DNA of 64,000 nt. Origin: Bacillus sp. BHET2. GTDB lineage: Bacteria; Bacillota; Bacilli; Bacillales; Bacillaceae_B. The notes beneath the pieces are model-generated. The model saw only the letters and a list, made by a program, of their open reading frames with translations, made no database searches and had not been told where the DNA came from. The translations under genes were made by a program, and so were the position numbers. The first letter of the stretch is position 1; the number at the start of each line of letters is the position of its first letter. Of this stretch, positions 29,985 through 38,674 are shown piece by piece. The stretch is taken from NCBI RefSeq assembly GCF_005938125.1, contig NZ_VCQN01000001.1, forward strand, positions 1,302,001-1,366,000, in the 5' to 3' direction.

Positions 29985-30974
29985 TTATTCCACACTCCCC
30001 TTAATAGCATCTTTAATTGTATGGCAAACATTGTGTTTTACCATTTCCCTCGCTTGCCTCATCCCATTATAAAAGGCCACTTCATTTGAAGAACCATGGG
30101 CTTTAATGACCGGTGCCTTTAGACCGAATAATCCCGCTCCTCCGTACTCCGTATAATCAAGCATGCCCTTTAGTTGTTTCAAGTCATTCTTCACCAATCC
30201 AGCAGCAATTTTATTCTTTGTTGAAGCTGTAAACGTCTTCTTAAGCATAGAGAATACGGAAAGAGCCGTTCCTTCTATCGTTTTCAGCACCATATTTCCA
30301 GTGAACCCATCGGTTACGACAACATCAGCGGGTCCCTCTAGTAAATCACGGGACTCTACATTTCCTACGAAATTGATCGGAACATTCTTTAATAACTGGA
30401 ATGCTTTCTTCGTTAATTCATTTCCTTTTTTGTCTTCTGTACCGATATTTAACAATCCGATACGAGGATTGTTAATTCCCCTTACCTTTTCTGCATAAAT
30501 ACTACCCATAATGGCATATTGAGCAAGATGCTCGGGTTTTGCATCAACATTGGCACCTAAATCAAGCATAAGAAATCCATTACCATTCAGTGTTGGTAGC
30601 GTCGGAGCTAAAGCAGGACGTTCAATCCCTTCTATTCTCCCAACTATAAACAATCCCGCAGTCATAAGGGCACCGGTATTCCCAGCTGAGATACAGGCAT
30701 CAGCTTCTCCATCTTTAACAGCTTGGGCCATTAGAACCATCGATGCATTCTTCTTTCGTTTCACGGCTCTGACAGGCTCATCTGTAGCCTCAATCACTTC
30801 ATCAGTATGAACAATCGTCAGGCGATCATCTTGAGTAATGTATTGCTTGATTTGATTTTCATCTCCGTATAATAGAACTTCCATATCGTTATATTCGCTT
30901 AAGGCCCGCTTTACACCCAGAACGATTTCTTTAGGGGCATGATCTCCGCCCATTGCATCAACGGCTATTTTCAT
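29985..30974 (-). CDS. plsX: Phosphate acyltransferase PlsX
   Basis: PlsX converts acyl-ACP to acyl-phosphate for PlsY, linking fatty acid and phospholipid synthesis at the membrane. The 329-residue protein starts [20 protein letters not shown] and contains [13 protein letters not shown] and [13 protein letters not shown], all family blocks. Its start follows immediately on the fapR stop, so fapR-plsX-fabD-fabG are tightly packed. Confidence 0.99.
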   Translation of the reverse strand: MKIAVDAMGGDHAPKEIVLGVKRALSEYNDMEVLLYGDENQIKQYITQDDRLTIVHTDEVIEATDEPVRAVKRKKNASMVLMAQAVKDGEADACISAGNTGALMTAGLFIVGRIEGIERPALAPTLPTLNGNGFLMLDLGANVDAKPEHLAQYAIMGSIYAEKVRGINNPRIGLLNIGTEDKKGNELTKKAFQLLKNVPINFVGNVESRDLLEGPADVVVTDGFTGNMVLKTIEGTALSVFSMLKKTFTASTKNKIAAGLVKNDLKQLKGMLDYTEYGGAGLFGLKAPVIKAHGSSNEVAFYNGMRQAREMVKHNVCHTIKDAIKGSVE

Positions 30975-31556
30975 CTACTCTTCATCCTTTACAGATTTTT
31001 TAGAGCGATACATGTCAAATTCACCTGTAAAAACGAGCTCTCCACCGACTAAGCTTTGGACTTCCACCGTTGTTCGGTCCTTTTGATCTTTCGTATGTAC
31101 CACTTTTGCTTTAGCGACAACCCGTTCCCCTTCTTTGACTGGCCGGGTAAAACGGATAGTTGATTTAGCTGTCAATGCCAGATCGTCATTAATAACAGCG
31201 ACTGCAAGGGAATTCGCCTGTGCAAATAAGTGATGTCCCCTCGCAATTCCATTTCGAATAAACACATGTTCCCGTTTTACGTCAAAAATGGAAATAGCAC
31301 TTTGATCTAATTCTATATCAATAATTTCTCCAATAATTTCTTCGATAGGCAAAGATTTCACTTCGTCTTCAAACGATTTCTCTGCAACATATTTTATTCG
31401 TTCCCGAAGCTCTGGTATCGACAATTCCATACGGTCCAACCGAATAGTCTGTACGCTCACCCGAAAACGGTCAGCCAATTCCTCATCAGTGATGAAAGGA
31501 TTTTCTTTTATCGTGTCAGTAAGGTTTCCCTGTCTTTCTTTTTTTGAAAGTCTCAA
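30975..31556 (-). CDS. fapR: Malonyl-CoA-sensing lipid synthesis repressor FapR
   Basis: FapR represses the fatty acid and phospholipid genes and is released from DNA by malonyl-CoA. The N-terminal helix-turn-helix includes [22 protein letters not shown]-terminal hot-dog domain (about 70-185) with [20 protein letters not shown] binds malonyl-CoA. Alignment with B. subtilis FapR points to a TTG start at 31556 (193 residues), with GGACGGTG upstream; a GTG three codons earlier is the alternative. A perfect operator lies just upstream, so the gene is autoregulated together with the genes behind it. Confidence 0.98.
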   Translation of the reverse strand: MRLSKKERQGNLTDTIKENPFITDEELADRFRVSVQTIRLDRMELSIPELRERIKYVAEKSFEDEVKSLPIEEIIGEIIDIELDQSAISIFDVKREHVFIRNGIARGHHLFAQANSLAVAVINDDLALTAKSTIRFTRPVKEGERVVAKAKVVHTKDQKDRTTVEVQSLVGGELVFTGEFDMYRSKKSVKDEE

Positions 31557-31574
31557 TATTAACACCGTCCAGTA

Positions 31575-31591
31575 TTAGTACTAGGTACTAA
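31575..31591 (-). promoter_or_regulatory. FapR operator
   Basis: The 17-base site TTAGTACCTAGTACTAA on the minus strand is a full match to the known FapR consensus. It covers the predicted transcription start of fapR, the position expected for repression by blocking polymerase. Confidence 0.93.
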
Positions 31592-31595
31592 TAGT

Positions 31596-31624
31596 AGTAT
31601 ATAATCAAAAAAAGCAGATTGCAA
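31596..31624 (-). promoter_or_regulatory. Promoter of the fapR operon
   Basis: TTGCAA and TATACT with exactly 17 bases between them on the minus strand, immediately upstream of the FapR operator. The -35 box lies in the 3' arm of the recG terminator. Confidence 0.8.
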
Positions 31625-31644
31625 GAAATAATCTCACAATCTGC
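31607..31644 (-). terminator. Intrinsic terminator after recG, overlapping the fapR promoter
   Basis: GCAGATTG and CAATCTGC pair around a 15-base loop and are followed by seven T on the minus strand. The 3' arm and T-run fall between and within the fapR promoter elements. Confidence 0.85.
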
Positions 31645-31648
31645 CTTT

Positions 31649-33700
31649 CTAGTCCAGCTTCTCTCCCTCTAATACACCCGATTCAGATAAATATAGTCTG
31701 AGGGGTTCAAATTCAGGATTTTCCCAAAAATGATCTGATTGAATTAAGCTTGTCGCATCGTCCCTGGCAACTTCTAACGCCCGGTAGTCATGCACCATAT
31801 CCGCAACCTTAAACTCAGGAAGCCCGCTTTGTTTTCTCCCAAAGAAATCACCTGGTCCCCTTAGCTCAAGGTCTTTTTCACTCAAAACGAAGCCATCATT
31901 TGTTTCCGTCATGATTTTCATTCGTTCTTTTCCGACCTCAGTCTTTGGTTCAGCGAGGAGGATACAATACGATTGATGCTCTCCTCGTCCTACCCTTCCT
32001 CTCAACTGATGTAATTGAGATAAACCAAATCGCTCAGCGTCGTATATAAGCATAAATGTGGCATTCGGAACATTCACACCAACCTCGACAACAGTAGTAG
32101 ATACAAGTACTTGAAGGTTATTCGCACTAAACTCTCTCATCACTCCGTCCTTTTCGTCAGGATGAAGTCTCCCGTGCATCAGGCCGACCTTGTACCTTCC
32201 CTCAAAGTAATGAAGCATTTGATTATAGACATCAATGGCATTTTGAACATCCAGTTTATCGGACTCTTCGATCAGCGGACAAATCACATAAGCTTGCCTT
32301 CCCTGATCTAATTCCTTATCCATAAATGTAAGCACCCGAGATAGCATATCCGCCTTTGCCCAATAGGTTTCAATTGCCTTTCTTCCTGCTGGCATTTGAT
32401 CGATTATGCTGACATCCATCTCCCCAAACACTGTAATGGCAAGTGTCCTCGGAATCGGAGTCGCTGTCATGAACAACACATCAGGACTTTCCCCTTTTTC
32501 CCTTAGAACCCGTCTTTGGTTTACACCGAAACGATGCTGTTCGTCAGTTACTACTAGTCCAAGATGTTTGAATTGAACATCCTGCTGAATAAGAGCATGT
32601 GTTCCGATAAGGATATCAATTTCTCCCTCTTGCAACTTCTCCAACAACAGTCTCCTCTTCTTTCCCTTTACCGAACTTGTTAACAAGGCAACCGATACGC
32701 CTATAGGGGCAAACAGCTCACTTAGGGAGTTAGCATGCTGTTCTGCTAGGATTTCAGTCGGGACCATTAACGCCCCCTGATACCCGGCTGTCACACTCGA
32801 ATATAACGCAATAGCCGATACAACCGTTTTCCCCGAACCTACATCTCCTTGTAAAAGACGATTCATCCGATAAGGAGATAACATGTCTGCTGAGATCTCA
32901 TTCACGACCCGTTTTTGCGCTTCGGTTAGCGGGAACGGCAAAGATTCAACGAATCCCTTCACCTTATCCAAATCATAATGCTGTTGCATGCCTGAAGAGT
33001 GTTCTCTTTCAAACTTCCTTAGTGCCTGCATTTTAAGCTGAAACAACAAAAATTCTTCATATACAAATCGTCTTCTTGCCTGCTTCATATCTTCAGTGGA
33101 ATCAGGAAAGTGGAGATGATACAAAGCTTCCTTTCGGCTAGAAAGCTTATATTTCTCCATTAAGCGTTGAGGAAGGTTTTCTTCGAGCAAATGGTCATAA
33201 TCCTCGAAAGCCTTTTTAATGAATTTCCGTAGCGTATTATTTTTCACTGAACCTTTCAATGAGTAAACAGGTTCGAAATCTGCCTGTTTACTGTGAGGTC
33301 CTGCCTGGAAATACTGTACTGTGATAATCTGCCGGTTTTTATCCCATTTACCTGTTACTGTCACAGTATCATTGAGGTTGATTTTCTTCTTCAAGTAAGG
33401 CTGATTAAAAAATACGGCTTGAACTAAATTTCTTCCCACCAATATACGCAGAGTCAAACGGGATTTCTTTCTTCCATAAAACATTAAGGAAGGCTCAGAA
33501 TGTACTTTACCTTCCACCGTGACACGCTCATCATGGGCTACTTCCTCAAGGTCTCGAAGCCTGTAATCTTCATATCGGTAAGGCAGATATTCTAACAGAT
33601 CCAGAACTGAATAAATCCCCATTGTATTCAGCTGTAAAGCTATCTCTTCACCTATCCCCTTAATGTTCTGGATCGTTACCGATTCATTATGAGTCTGCAC
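31649..33700 (-). CDS. recG: ATP-dependent DNA helicase RecG
   Basis: RecG remodels stalled forks and branched recombination intermediates. An N-terminal OB/wedge domain (about 60-170) precedes the helicase core with Walker A GDVGSGKT, the DEQH box (VVTDEQHRFG), TATPIPRTLA and the C-terminal QLRGRVGRGEHQSYC. The 683-residue length is usual. The start is a GTG overlapping the 3' end of sdaAA by 14 bases, so the two are coupled. Its terminator overlaps the fapR promoter. Confidence 0.98.
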   Translation of the reverse strand: MQTHNESVTIQNIKGIGEEIALQLNTMGIYSVLDLLEYLPYRYEDYRLRDLEEVAHDERVTVEGKVHSEPSLMFYGRKKSRLTLRILVGRNLVQAVFFNQPYLKKKINLNDTVTVTGKWDKNRQIITVQYFQAGPHSKQADFEPVYSLKGSVKNNTLRKFIKKAFEDYDHLLEENLPQRLMEKYKLSSRKEALYHLHFPDSTEDMKQARRRFVYEEFLLFQLKMQALRKFEREHSSGMQQHYDLDKVKGFVESLPFPLTEAQKRVVNEISADMLSPYRMNRLLQGDVGSGKTVVSAIALYSSVTAGYQGALMVPTEILAEQHANSLSELFAPIGVSVALLTSSVKGKKRRLLLEKLQEGEIDILIGTHALIQQDVQFKHLGLVVTDEQHRFGVNQRRVLREKGESPDVLFMTATPIPRTLAITVFGEMDVSIIDQMPAGRKAIETYWAKADMLSRVLTFMDKELDQGRQAYVICPLIEESDKLDVQNAIDVYNQMLHYFEGRYKVGLMHGRLHPDEKDGVMREFSANNLQVLVSTTVVEVGVNVPNATFMLIYDAERFGLSQLHQLRGRVGRGEHQSYCILLAEPKTEVGKERMKIMTETNDGFVLSEKDLELRGPGDFFGRKQSGLPEFKVADMVHDYRALEVARDDATSLIQSDHFWENPEFEPLRLYLSESGVLEGEKLD

Positions 33701-34580
33701 GTTTATTCAGGGAAACCCCAAAAATTTTCGCTTCAAGCTCTCGACCGGTAGGTGTTGCAGCCAGACCCCCTTGAGCTGTTTCACGAAGAGCAACAGGCAT
33801 TGTTTGCCCGATCTTATACATCGCATCGATTACTTCATCGCATGGGATTCGGCTTGTTATACCAGCGAGTGACATATCCGCTGCGACCATTGCATTGGCA
33901 GCCCCCATTGCATTACGCTTCACACACGGCACTTCAACGAGACCCGCAACAGGATCACATACAAGGCCTAACATATTCTTTAAGGTAATCGCCATAGCCT
34001 CAGCTGATTGACTTGGCGTTCCTCCTGCCATTTCCACAATCGCAGCAGCAGCCATTCCACTTGCTGAGCCTACTTCGGCTTGACATCCACCTTCTGCACC
34101 TGAGATTGATGCGTTATTCGCCACAACAAAGCCAAATGCTCCTGACGCAAATAAAAATCTGATCATTTCATCCTTCGTGGGATTCAGCTTGTTTTTTACG
34201 GCAAACAACGTCCCCGGCACCACCCCCGCAGACCCCGCTGTCGGTGTAGCACAAATCGTACCCATTGCTGCATTCACCTCATTTGTCGCTACTGCCTTAC
34301 TCACTGCATCTAGAATGGTGTCACCACATAGAGAGTGACCCTTTTCTATATATTTCTGTAAAAGCACAGCGTCCCCACCGGTTAGACCTGAATGGGATTT
34401 GACACCTTCAAGCCCTCTTGCAACTGCTTGTTCCATTACTTCTAGGTTCTTCTCCATTTGACTGTATACTTCTTCAAATGTTTTCCCTGTAAATTCGATT
34501 TCTTGTTCGATCATGATATCAGAAATTTTCTTATTCTGACTCTCAGCAAGTTCAACTAACTCTGCTACATTTCGAAACAT
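33687..34580 (-). CDS. sdaAA: L-serine dehydratase alpha chain
   Basis: The iron-sulfur serine dehydratase converts L-serine to pyruvate and ammonia. The 297-residue alpha chain carries the cysteine-containing 4Fe-4S motifs (CATPTAGSAGVVPGT, SGAEGGCQAEVGSASGMAA and LVCDPVAGLVEVPC). It follows sdaAB by 45 bases with its own ribosome site and overlaps recG. Confidence 0.98.
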   Translation of the reverse strand: MFRNVAELVELAESQNKKISDIMIEQEIEFTGKTFEEVYSQMEKNLEVMEQAVARGLEGVKSHSGLTGGDAVLLQKYIEKGHSLCGDTILDAVSKAVATNEVNAAMGTICATPTAGSAGVVPGTLFAVKNKLNPTKDEMIRFLFASGAFGFVVANNASISGAEGGCQAEVGSASGMAAAAIVEMAGGTPSQSAEAMAITLKNMLGLVCDPVAGLVEVPCVKRNAMGAANAMVAADMSLAGITSRIPCDEVIDAMYKIGQTMPVALRETAQGGLAATPTGRELEAKIFGVSLNKRADS

Positions 34581-34625
34581 TTTAACGACCTCCTAGTATG
34601 TAAACGCTATCATTATAGTAGTTGA

Positions 34626-35288
34626 TTAATCGGTAATCCGTGTAACTTGAGTGATATTAGGCAGAGACGTCAATTCAGTAATGACTGCCTCATCAATCGG
34701 CTGATCTACTTCAATGGTCATTAATGCCATCTGACCTTTTTCTTTACGAGAAACATCCATATGCCCGATATTCAACTGATGCTTGGCAATGATGTTGGAT
34801 ACGGACGCGATCGCTCCAAATCGGTCATCATGAACAACCAATATCGCTGGATGGTGTCCGGATAGTTTAAGTTCAAATCCGTTCAATTCAATGATTTCAA
34901 CTTTCCCACCACCAATGGAAATACCGACCAACTCAATTTCACCTTGTTCATCCCCCATACGGATTCGGGCAGTATTAGGGTGGTCCGTAATGGCATCTTC
35001 TTCTAAAAACTTAATCTTTATTCCTTTTTTCTTAGCGACATTAACCGATTCAATTATTCGTTCATCATAAGTATCATAATCAAGGATCCCGCCTACGATG
35101 GCTACATCTGTTCCGTGACCCTTGTAGGTCTTAGCAAAGGAACCATAAAAAGAAATCGTTGCCCATTTTGGTTCACGTCGAAACAAGGTTCTTGCCATTC
35201 TCCCGATTCTGGCAGCACCAGCTGTGTGAGAACTTGAAGGACCAATCATAACAGGACCAATTATATCGAATACACTTTTGTACTTCAT
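34626..35288 (-). CDS. sdaAB: L-serine dehydratase beta chain
   Basis: The partner subunit of the two-chain L-serine dehydratase. It begins with the family block DIIGPVMIGPSSSHTAGAAR and ends in an ACT domain (about 145-220, NIIAKHQLNIGHMDVSRKEK), which in this family is thought to bind serine and regulate activity. The length of 220 matches B. subtilis. It begins a small unit sdaAB-sdaAA-recG. Confidence 0.98.
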   Translation of the reverse strand: MKYKSVFDIIGPVMIGPSSSHTAGAARIGRMARTLFRREPKWATISFYGSFAKTYKGHGTDVAIVGGILDYDTYDERIIESVNVAKKKGIKIKFLEEDAITDHPNTARIRMGDEQGEIELVGISIGGGKVEIIELNGFELKLSGHHPAILVVHDDRFGAIASVSNIIAKHQLNIGHMDVSRKEKGQMALMTIEVDQPIDEAVITELTSLPNITQVTRITD

Positions 35289-35337
35289 TCTATTTTCCCC
35301 CTCACGATACGATCCAGTCTATGCATTCATTCTAACA

Positions 35338-35377
35338 TAGTTTAAGGGGACAAACTCTATAATAGAGCTGCCCCCTT
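35338..35377 (-). terminator. Probable intrinsic terminator after fakA
   Basis: GGGG(G)CA..CTCTAT pairs with ATAGAG..TGTCCCC around a tight loop on the minus strand. The T content behind it is modest (TTAAACTATGTT), so termination may be partial. Confidence 0.5.
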
Positions 35378-35387
35378 CCTTTATTCC

Positions 35388-37052
35388 TTATTCAACTGAG
35401 AATATATAGGAGTAAAGTGGTTGTTTCCCATTATGAATTTCCACTTCTACATCTTCATGATTTTCTTCTACATATTTTCTAAGTGATTGAACATCCTCTT
35501 CGTTTACACCTTCACCGTACAGGATGGTCAAGATTTCAGAGTCTTCATCCAACATTCTCTCTAACAGGCTTTGAGCGGACTTCTGACGATCATGGTCAGA
35601 GATTACAATCTTACCTTCTGCAATTCCCATAAAGTCATCTTTCGCGATCGAAACTCCATCAATGTTTGTGTCTCTGACAGCAAACGTGATTTGACCAGTT
35701 TTCACCTGCTTAGAAGCTTCTGTCATGAAACGCTTGTTGTCTTCAACTGAGGCAGATGGATTAAAGGCAAGTAAAGCAGCCATCCCCTGTGGCACTGTTT
35801 TCGTCGGAACGACCGCCACTTCCATTTCAAGAACTTCAGCCGCCTGCTCTGCAGCCATGATGATATTCTTATTGTTAGGCATGATGATGACTTTCTTCGC
35901 GTTCACTTCTTCAACAGCTTTCACAATATCTTCCGTACTTGGATTCATCGTTTGTCCACCTTCAATGACTGAAGTGGCACCAATGCTCTTAAATAACTCA
36001 GCAATCCCTTCACCCATCGATACAGTCACAACTGCAAAGTCTACTTCCTTTACAGCTGCAGGGGCTTTCGCCTTCACCGGCTTGCTTTCGCCCACGATAC
36101 TGCTATGTTGCTGTCTCATGTTTTCTATTTTGATAGAAATTAGGCTCCCATATTTATGTCCATACGTCAATACGTCGCCCGGTTGTTCTGAATGGATATG
36201 TACTTTAGCTAATTCATCATCACTGATTACAAGCAATGAATCACCAAATCCGCTTAAGTCCTGACGGAAGTCTTCTTCAACAAATGATTGTTTGTCTTCT
36301 TCAAATCTGACCATAAACTCTGTACAGTATCCAAATTCAATATCTTCGGTACTCATGAAATCCTGAGCCGTCTTGTGGTGTTCTGCACTGACAAGGTCAT
36401 TCATCGATGGTAAAGAAGCTTGGTCTGAAACTTTTTCACCTCTCAGCTCTGCCAAAAAGCCTTCATAAACGAATAATAGGCCCTGACCCCCACTATCGAC
36501 TACTCCCACTTCTTTTAATACAGGAAGTAAATCAGGTGTACGATTTAATGAAGCCTGTGCTTCTTCTACGATTGCCTGCATCACCTTTACGAAATCACTT
36601 TCTGTTTCCGCAACAGTTACACCTTGTCTGGCAGCATCTTTCGCAACCGTTAAAATCGTTCCTTCAACAGGTTTCATAACCGCTTTATAAGCTGTTTCAA
36701 CACCTGTCTGAAGTGCAATGGCAAATTCTGCACTCGATAAGGATTCTTTACCTTCAATGGCTTTACCAAAGCCTCTGAACAATTGGGATAAGATAACACC
36801 TGAGTTACCTCTTGCTCCCATCAATAGCCCTTTTGAAAGAGCAGTAGCCACATTTCCAATATGATCTTGAATATGGTTTTGGACTTCCTTAGCACCAGAA
36901 GTCATTGATAAATTCATATTTGTTCCAGTATCACCATCAGGAACAGGAAAAACGTTAAGCGCATCCACCAACTGCGCATTGGCAGATAATTTGGTGGCAC
37001 CTTGTATCACCATTTGGGCAAAACGTTTTCCTTCCAAAGATGTAATCGACAC
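35388..37052 (-). CDS. fakA: Fatty acid kinase catalytic subunit FakA (YloV)
   Basis: FakA phosphorylates exogenous fatty acids bound to FakB proteins so that they can enter phospholipid synthesis. The N-terminal DhaL-type kinase domain (about 1-200) has NVFPVPDGDTGTNMNLSM with metal-binding aspartates, and SKGLLMGARGNSGVILSQLF. A middle domain and a C-terminal DegV-like domain (about 330-554, VIIMPNNKNIIMAAEQAAE) follow. The length of 554 is typical. It is paired with yloU (15 bases upstream), an arrangement seen throughout Firmicutes. Confidence 0.97.
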   Translation of the reverse strand: MSITSLEGKRFAQMVIQGATKLSANAQLVDALNVFPVPDGDTGTNMNLSMTSGAKEVQNHIQDHIGNVATALSKGLLMGARGNSGVILSQLFRGFGKAIEGKESLSSAEFAIALQTGVETAYKAVMKPVEGTILTVAKDAARQGVTVAETESDFVKVMQAIVEEAQASLNRTPDLLPVLKEVGVVDSGGQGLLFVYEGFLAELRGEKVSDQASLPSMNDLVSAEHHKTAQDFMSTEDIEFGYCTEFMVRFEEDKQSFVEEDFRQDLSGFGDSLLVISDDELAKVHIHSEQPGDVLTYGHKYGSLISIKIENMRQQHSSIVGESKPVKAKAPAAVKEVDFAVVTVSMGEGIAELFKSIGATSVIEGGQTMNPSTEDIVKAVEEVNAKKVIIMPNNKNIIMAAEQAAEVLEMEVAVVPTKTVPQGMAALLAFNPSASVEDNKRFMTEASKQVKTGQITFAVRDTNIDGVSIAKDDFMGIAEGKIVISDHDRQKSAQSLLERMLDEDSEILTILYGEGVNEEDVQSLRKYVEENHEDVEVEIHNGKQPLYSYIFSVE

Positions 37053-37067
37053 GAATCTTCCTCCTCA

Positions 37068-37430
37068 CTACGGGTTCGTAACACGAACCCCCTGCACAAA
37101 AATATTTACTGAATCTACCGCCAAGCCGACGGTCTTATCAAGAGTATATTTAACCTTGGATTGTACATTATGAGCAATCTCAGAAATTTTTGTACCATAA
37201 CTCACAATAATATACATATCGATATGTACTTCCTCTTCATCTTGACGAACAATCACTCCGCGAGTGAAATTTTCTTTACGTAAGATATCTGTGAAACCGT
37301 CTTTAATTTGGTTCTTTGAAGCCATTCCAACAATTCCGTAGCAATCCACCGCTGCACCTCCAGCAATCATTGCAATGACATCATTCGTAATATCAATTTG
37401 TCCGTACTGCGTTTTTAATTCGATGGACAT
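37068..37430 (-). CDS. yloU: Asp23/Gls24 family envelope-stress protein YloU
   Basis: A small Asp23/Gls24-family protein, 120 residues from the ATG at 37430. Conserved blocks are YGQIDITNDVIAMIAGGAAV and CYGIVGMASKN, with VDMYIIVSYG-like strands in the second half. The family is associated with cell-envelope homeostasis, and this member nearly always sits before fakA. The frame extends 14 codons further, but AAAGGGGG just ahead of the ATG decides the start. A candidate promoter lies 40 bases upstream. Confidence 0.95.
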   Translation of the reverse strand: MSIELKTQYGQIDITNDVIAMIAGGAAVDCYGIVGMASKNQIKDGFTDILRKENFTRGVIVRQDEEEVHIDMYIIVSYGTKISEIAHNVQSKVKYTLDKTVGLAVDSVNIFVQGVRVTNP

Positions 37431-37470
37431 GGAATGTTTTCCCCCTTTAATTACATGCTTGGCTAAAAAC

Positions 37471-37499
37471 ATTTTACTATAAGTATGGTGTTTTTGAAA
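37471..37499 (-). promoter_or_regulatory. Candidate promoter of yloU-fakA
   Basis: TTTCAA and TAAAAT with 17-base spacing on the minus strand. The -35 match is weak. Confidence 0.4.
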
Positions 37500-37737
37500 G
37501 CTAAACTATTATCTCTCCGTGATTTGTTGGGTATATCCTCTATTTTTTCCTTATAATTCAAAGATTAATCATTGAATCTCTGGAATAAAAACCTTCGCTG
37601 GGTATAAGATTGATTAATAGATCGCATGCCAGTAAGGTAATAAAGCGTTTACCCATAGCACCTAGGCAATGGTTTGTGATGGTGGAAAGAAGCAAGTCCC
37701 ATGGTAGAAGACAAAAAACTTTGTTAAAAGAGCCTAG
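37500..37737. other. Gene-free spacer between rpmB and yloU
   Basis: Together with its flanks this forms a gap of nearly 350 bases. I see no reading frame with a ribosome site, no repeat and no recognised regulatory element in the central part. Confidence 0.5.
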
Positions 37738-37767
37738 AAAAAAGACGCCTAGTAACTAGACGTCTTC
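37733..37767 (-). terminator. Intrinsic terminator after rpmB
   Basis: AAGACGTCTAG and CTAGGCGTCTT pair around three bases and are followed by TTTTCTAGG on the minus strand. Confidence 0.88.
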
Positions 37768-37779
37768 TCATTTTAAGTA

Positions 37780-37968
37780 TTATACGCGTTCAACTTTACC
37801 AGATTTCAACGCTCTTGCAGAAACCCATACTTTTTTAGGCTTTCCGTCTACAAGAATTCGAACTTTTTGCAGGTTTGCACCCCAAGTACGCTTGGTCGCA
37901 TTCATTGCGTGAGAGCGAGCGTTACCTGAGCTAGCTTTACGGCCTGTTACTACGCATTGTTTTGCCAT
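37780..37968 (-). CDS. rpmB: 50S ribosomal protein L28
   Basis: L28 is a small 50S protein of 62 residues. The sequence [20 protein letters not shown], then [16 protein letters not shown] and [16 protein letters not shown], is diagnostic. The first CxxC pair seen in zinc-binding L28 forms is absent (only one Cys), so this is the C-minus type. The ATG at 37968 follows GAGGGAATAT; an upstream in-frame start is not supported. It stands alone with its own promoter and terminator. Confidence 0.98.
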   Translation of the reverse strand: MAKQCVVTGRKASSGNARSHAMNATKRTWGANLQKVRILVDGKPKKVWVSARALKSGKVERV

Positions 37969-38049
37969 AATATATTCCCTCCTCACTAACAAGAAGCTGA
38001 AGTTAATTTCAGTTCTACATTTCACTTATTATCATAAAGATACTTTAAT

Positions 38050-38078
38050 AATTTATCACACAACTTTCTATAATGCAA
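38050..38078 (-). promoter_or_regulatory. rpmB: Candidate promoter of rpmB
   Basis: TTGCAT and TAAATT with 17-base spacing on the minus strand, about 80 bases before rpmB. Confidence 0.45.
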
Positions 38079-38121
38079 TACTACATTTAAAACCTTTCAA
38101 GAAAAATTACTTTACACCAAG

Positions 38122-38240
38122 AAAAGCGGAGGCGGCTTGGTCAGAGTCGACAAGCATAAGGCGAATCAACCGGAAAGGCGTTCTTTGCCTTTTTGGTTGA
38201 TTTGACTTATGACCTCGAGCCTCTAGCCGCCGGAGCTAGC
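38122..38240. repeat. Long imperfect palindrome, dispersed-repeat type
   Basis: Both arms pair in several blocks: GGCGGCT with AGCCGCC, TCGACAAGCATAAG with CTTATGACCTCGA, GAATCAACC with GGTTGATTT, and AAAGGC with GCCTTT around a small TTCTTT-type loop. I recall very similar GC-rich palindromes scattered between genes in several Bacillaceae genomes. It looks like a non-coding mobile or REP-like element and is GC-richer than its surroundings. Confidence 0.75.
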
Positions 38241-38251
38241 CTCGGTCACAA

Positions 38252-38356
38252 TTTGGCCCAATAAACTCTGAATGTGGCCCGAATATCAGTAAAAGTGGCT
38301 CAATACAACCTAAAAGTGGCCCAATTATCAGTGAAAGTGGCCCAATAATACCTAAA
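38252..38356. repeat. Five tandem copies of a 21-bp repeat
   Basis: Five consecutive 21-base units share the core AGTGGCCCAATA. Units 2 and 4 end in ATATCAGTRAA-like sequence, and units 3 and 5 end in ACCTAAA, so the array alternates with a 42-base higher-order period. On the plus strand the units stay in an open frame of seven codons (SGPIISE/SGPIIPK), but there is no start codon or ribosome site, so coding is unlikely. Confidence 0.9.
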
Positions 38357-38442
38357 AAAATCAAAATATTGCTTTCACGACACTCTAACATGTTCCTAAT
38401 AAAACAATATGTACTTATCTATCTCCAAACCTCTTCAAATAC

Positions 38443-38469
38443 AAAAAAGAAGATGGCCCCGAGCCATCC
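38443..38469 (-). terminator. Intrinsic terminator after spoVM
   Basis: GATGGC and GCCATC pair around five bases, followed by TTCTTTTTTG on the minus strand. Confidence 0.8.
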
Positions 38470-38482
38470 CCCACTAAACTAT

Positions 38483-38563
38483 TTATTCTTTTTTAAACGT
38501 TCCCAACATCGCCCTCACAAGTCCACCTAAGAATTTTGGTAATTTGATTGTATAAAAGCGCAT
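38483..38563 (-). CDS. spoVM: Stage V sporulation protein M
   Basis: SpoVM is a 26-residue amphipathic helix that recognises the convex surface of the forespore membrane and anchors the coat ATPase SpoIVA. The translation is MRFYTIKLPKFLGGLVRAML followed by GTFKKE, which differs from B. subtilis SpoVM only by conservative changes. Key features are kept: P9, the F-L-G-G turn and the basic C-terminus. GGGGAGGG is placed seven bases before the ATG. It is too short for routine gene finding but unmistakable. Its presence marks the organism as a spore former. I could not identify a convincing sigma-E promoter upstream. Confidence 0.98.
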   Translation of the reverse strand: MRFYTIKLPKFLGGLVRAMLGTFKKE

Positions 38564-38674
38564 TTTTAGTCCCTCCCCACAATCTAAAGAACGTAATGTT
38601 TCGCTTGACAACATTTTAGTCTATTCAAGCAGTCTCAGTTAAGTACGTCTTCTTTCCCCCTGATTTAAGAAGCT

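Larger units (their letters stand above)
37969..38482. other. Repeat-rich spacer between spoVM and rpmB
   Basis: This gap of 514 bases contains the rpmB promoter, a long palindromic repeat, a five-unit 21-bp tandem array and the spoVM terminator, each listed separately. No gene is evident. Confidence 0.7.

Noticed and set aside
35725-36264. Long plus-strand open frame (179 codons) opposite fakA
   Set aside because: It lies wholly inside the strongly conserved fakA gene, has no ribosome site and reads as low-complexity Ser/Ala/Thr sequence, typical of an antisense shadow.
38252-38356. Possible CRISPR array or repeat peptide gene
   Set aside because: The 21-bp units are contiguous with no unique spacers, so it is not a CRISPR. 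The open plus-strand frame has no start codon or ribosome site and begins after a stop codon, so a peptide gene is not supported.
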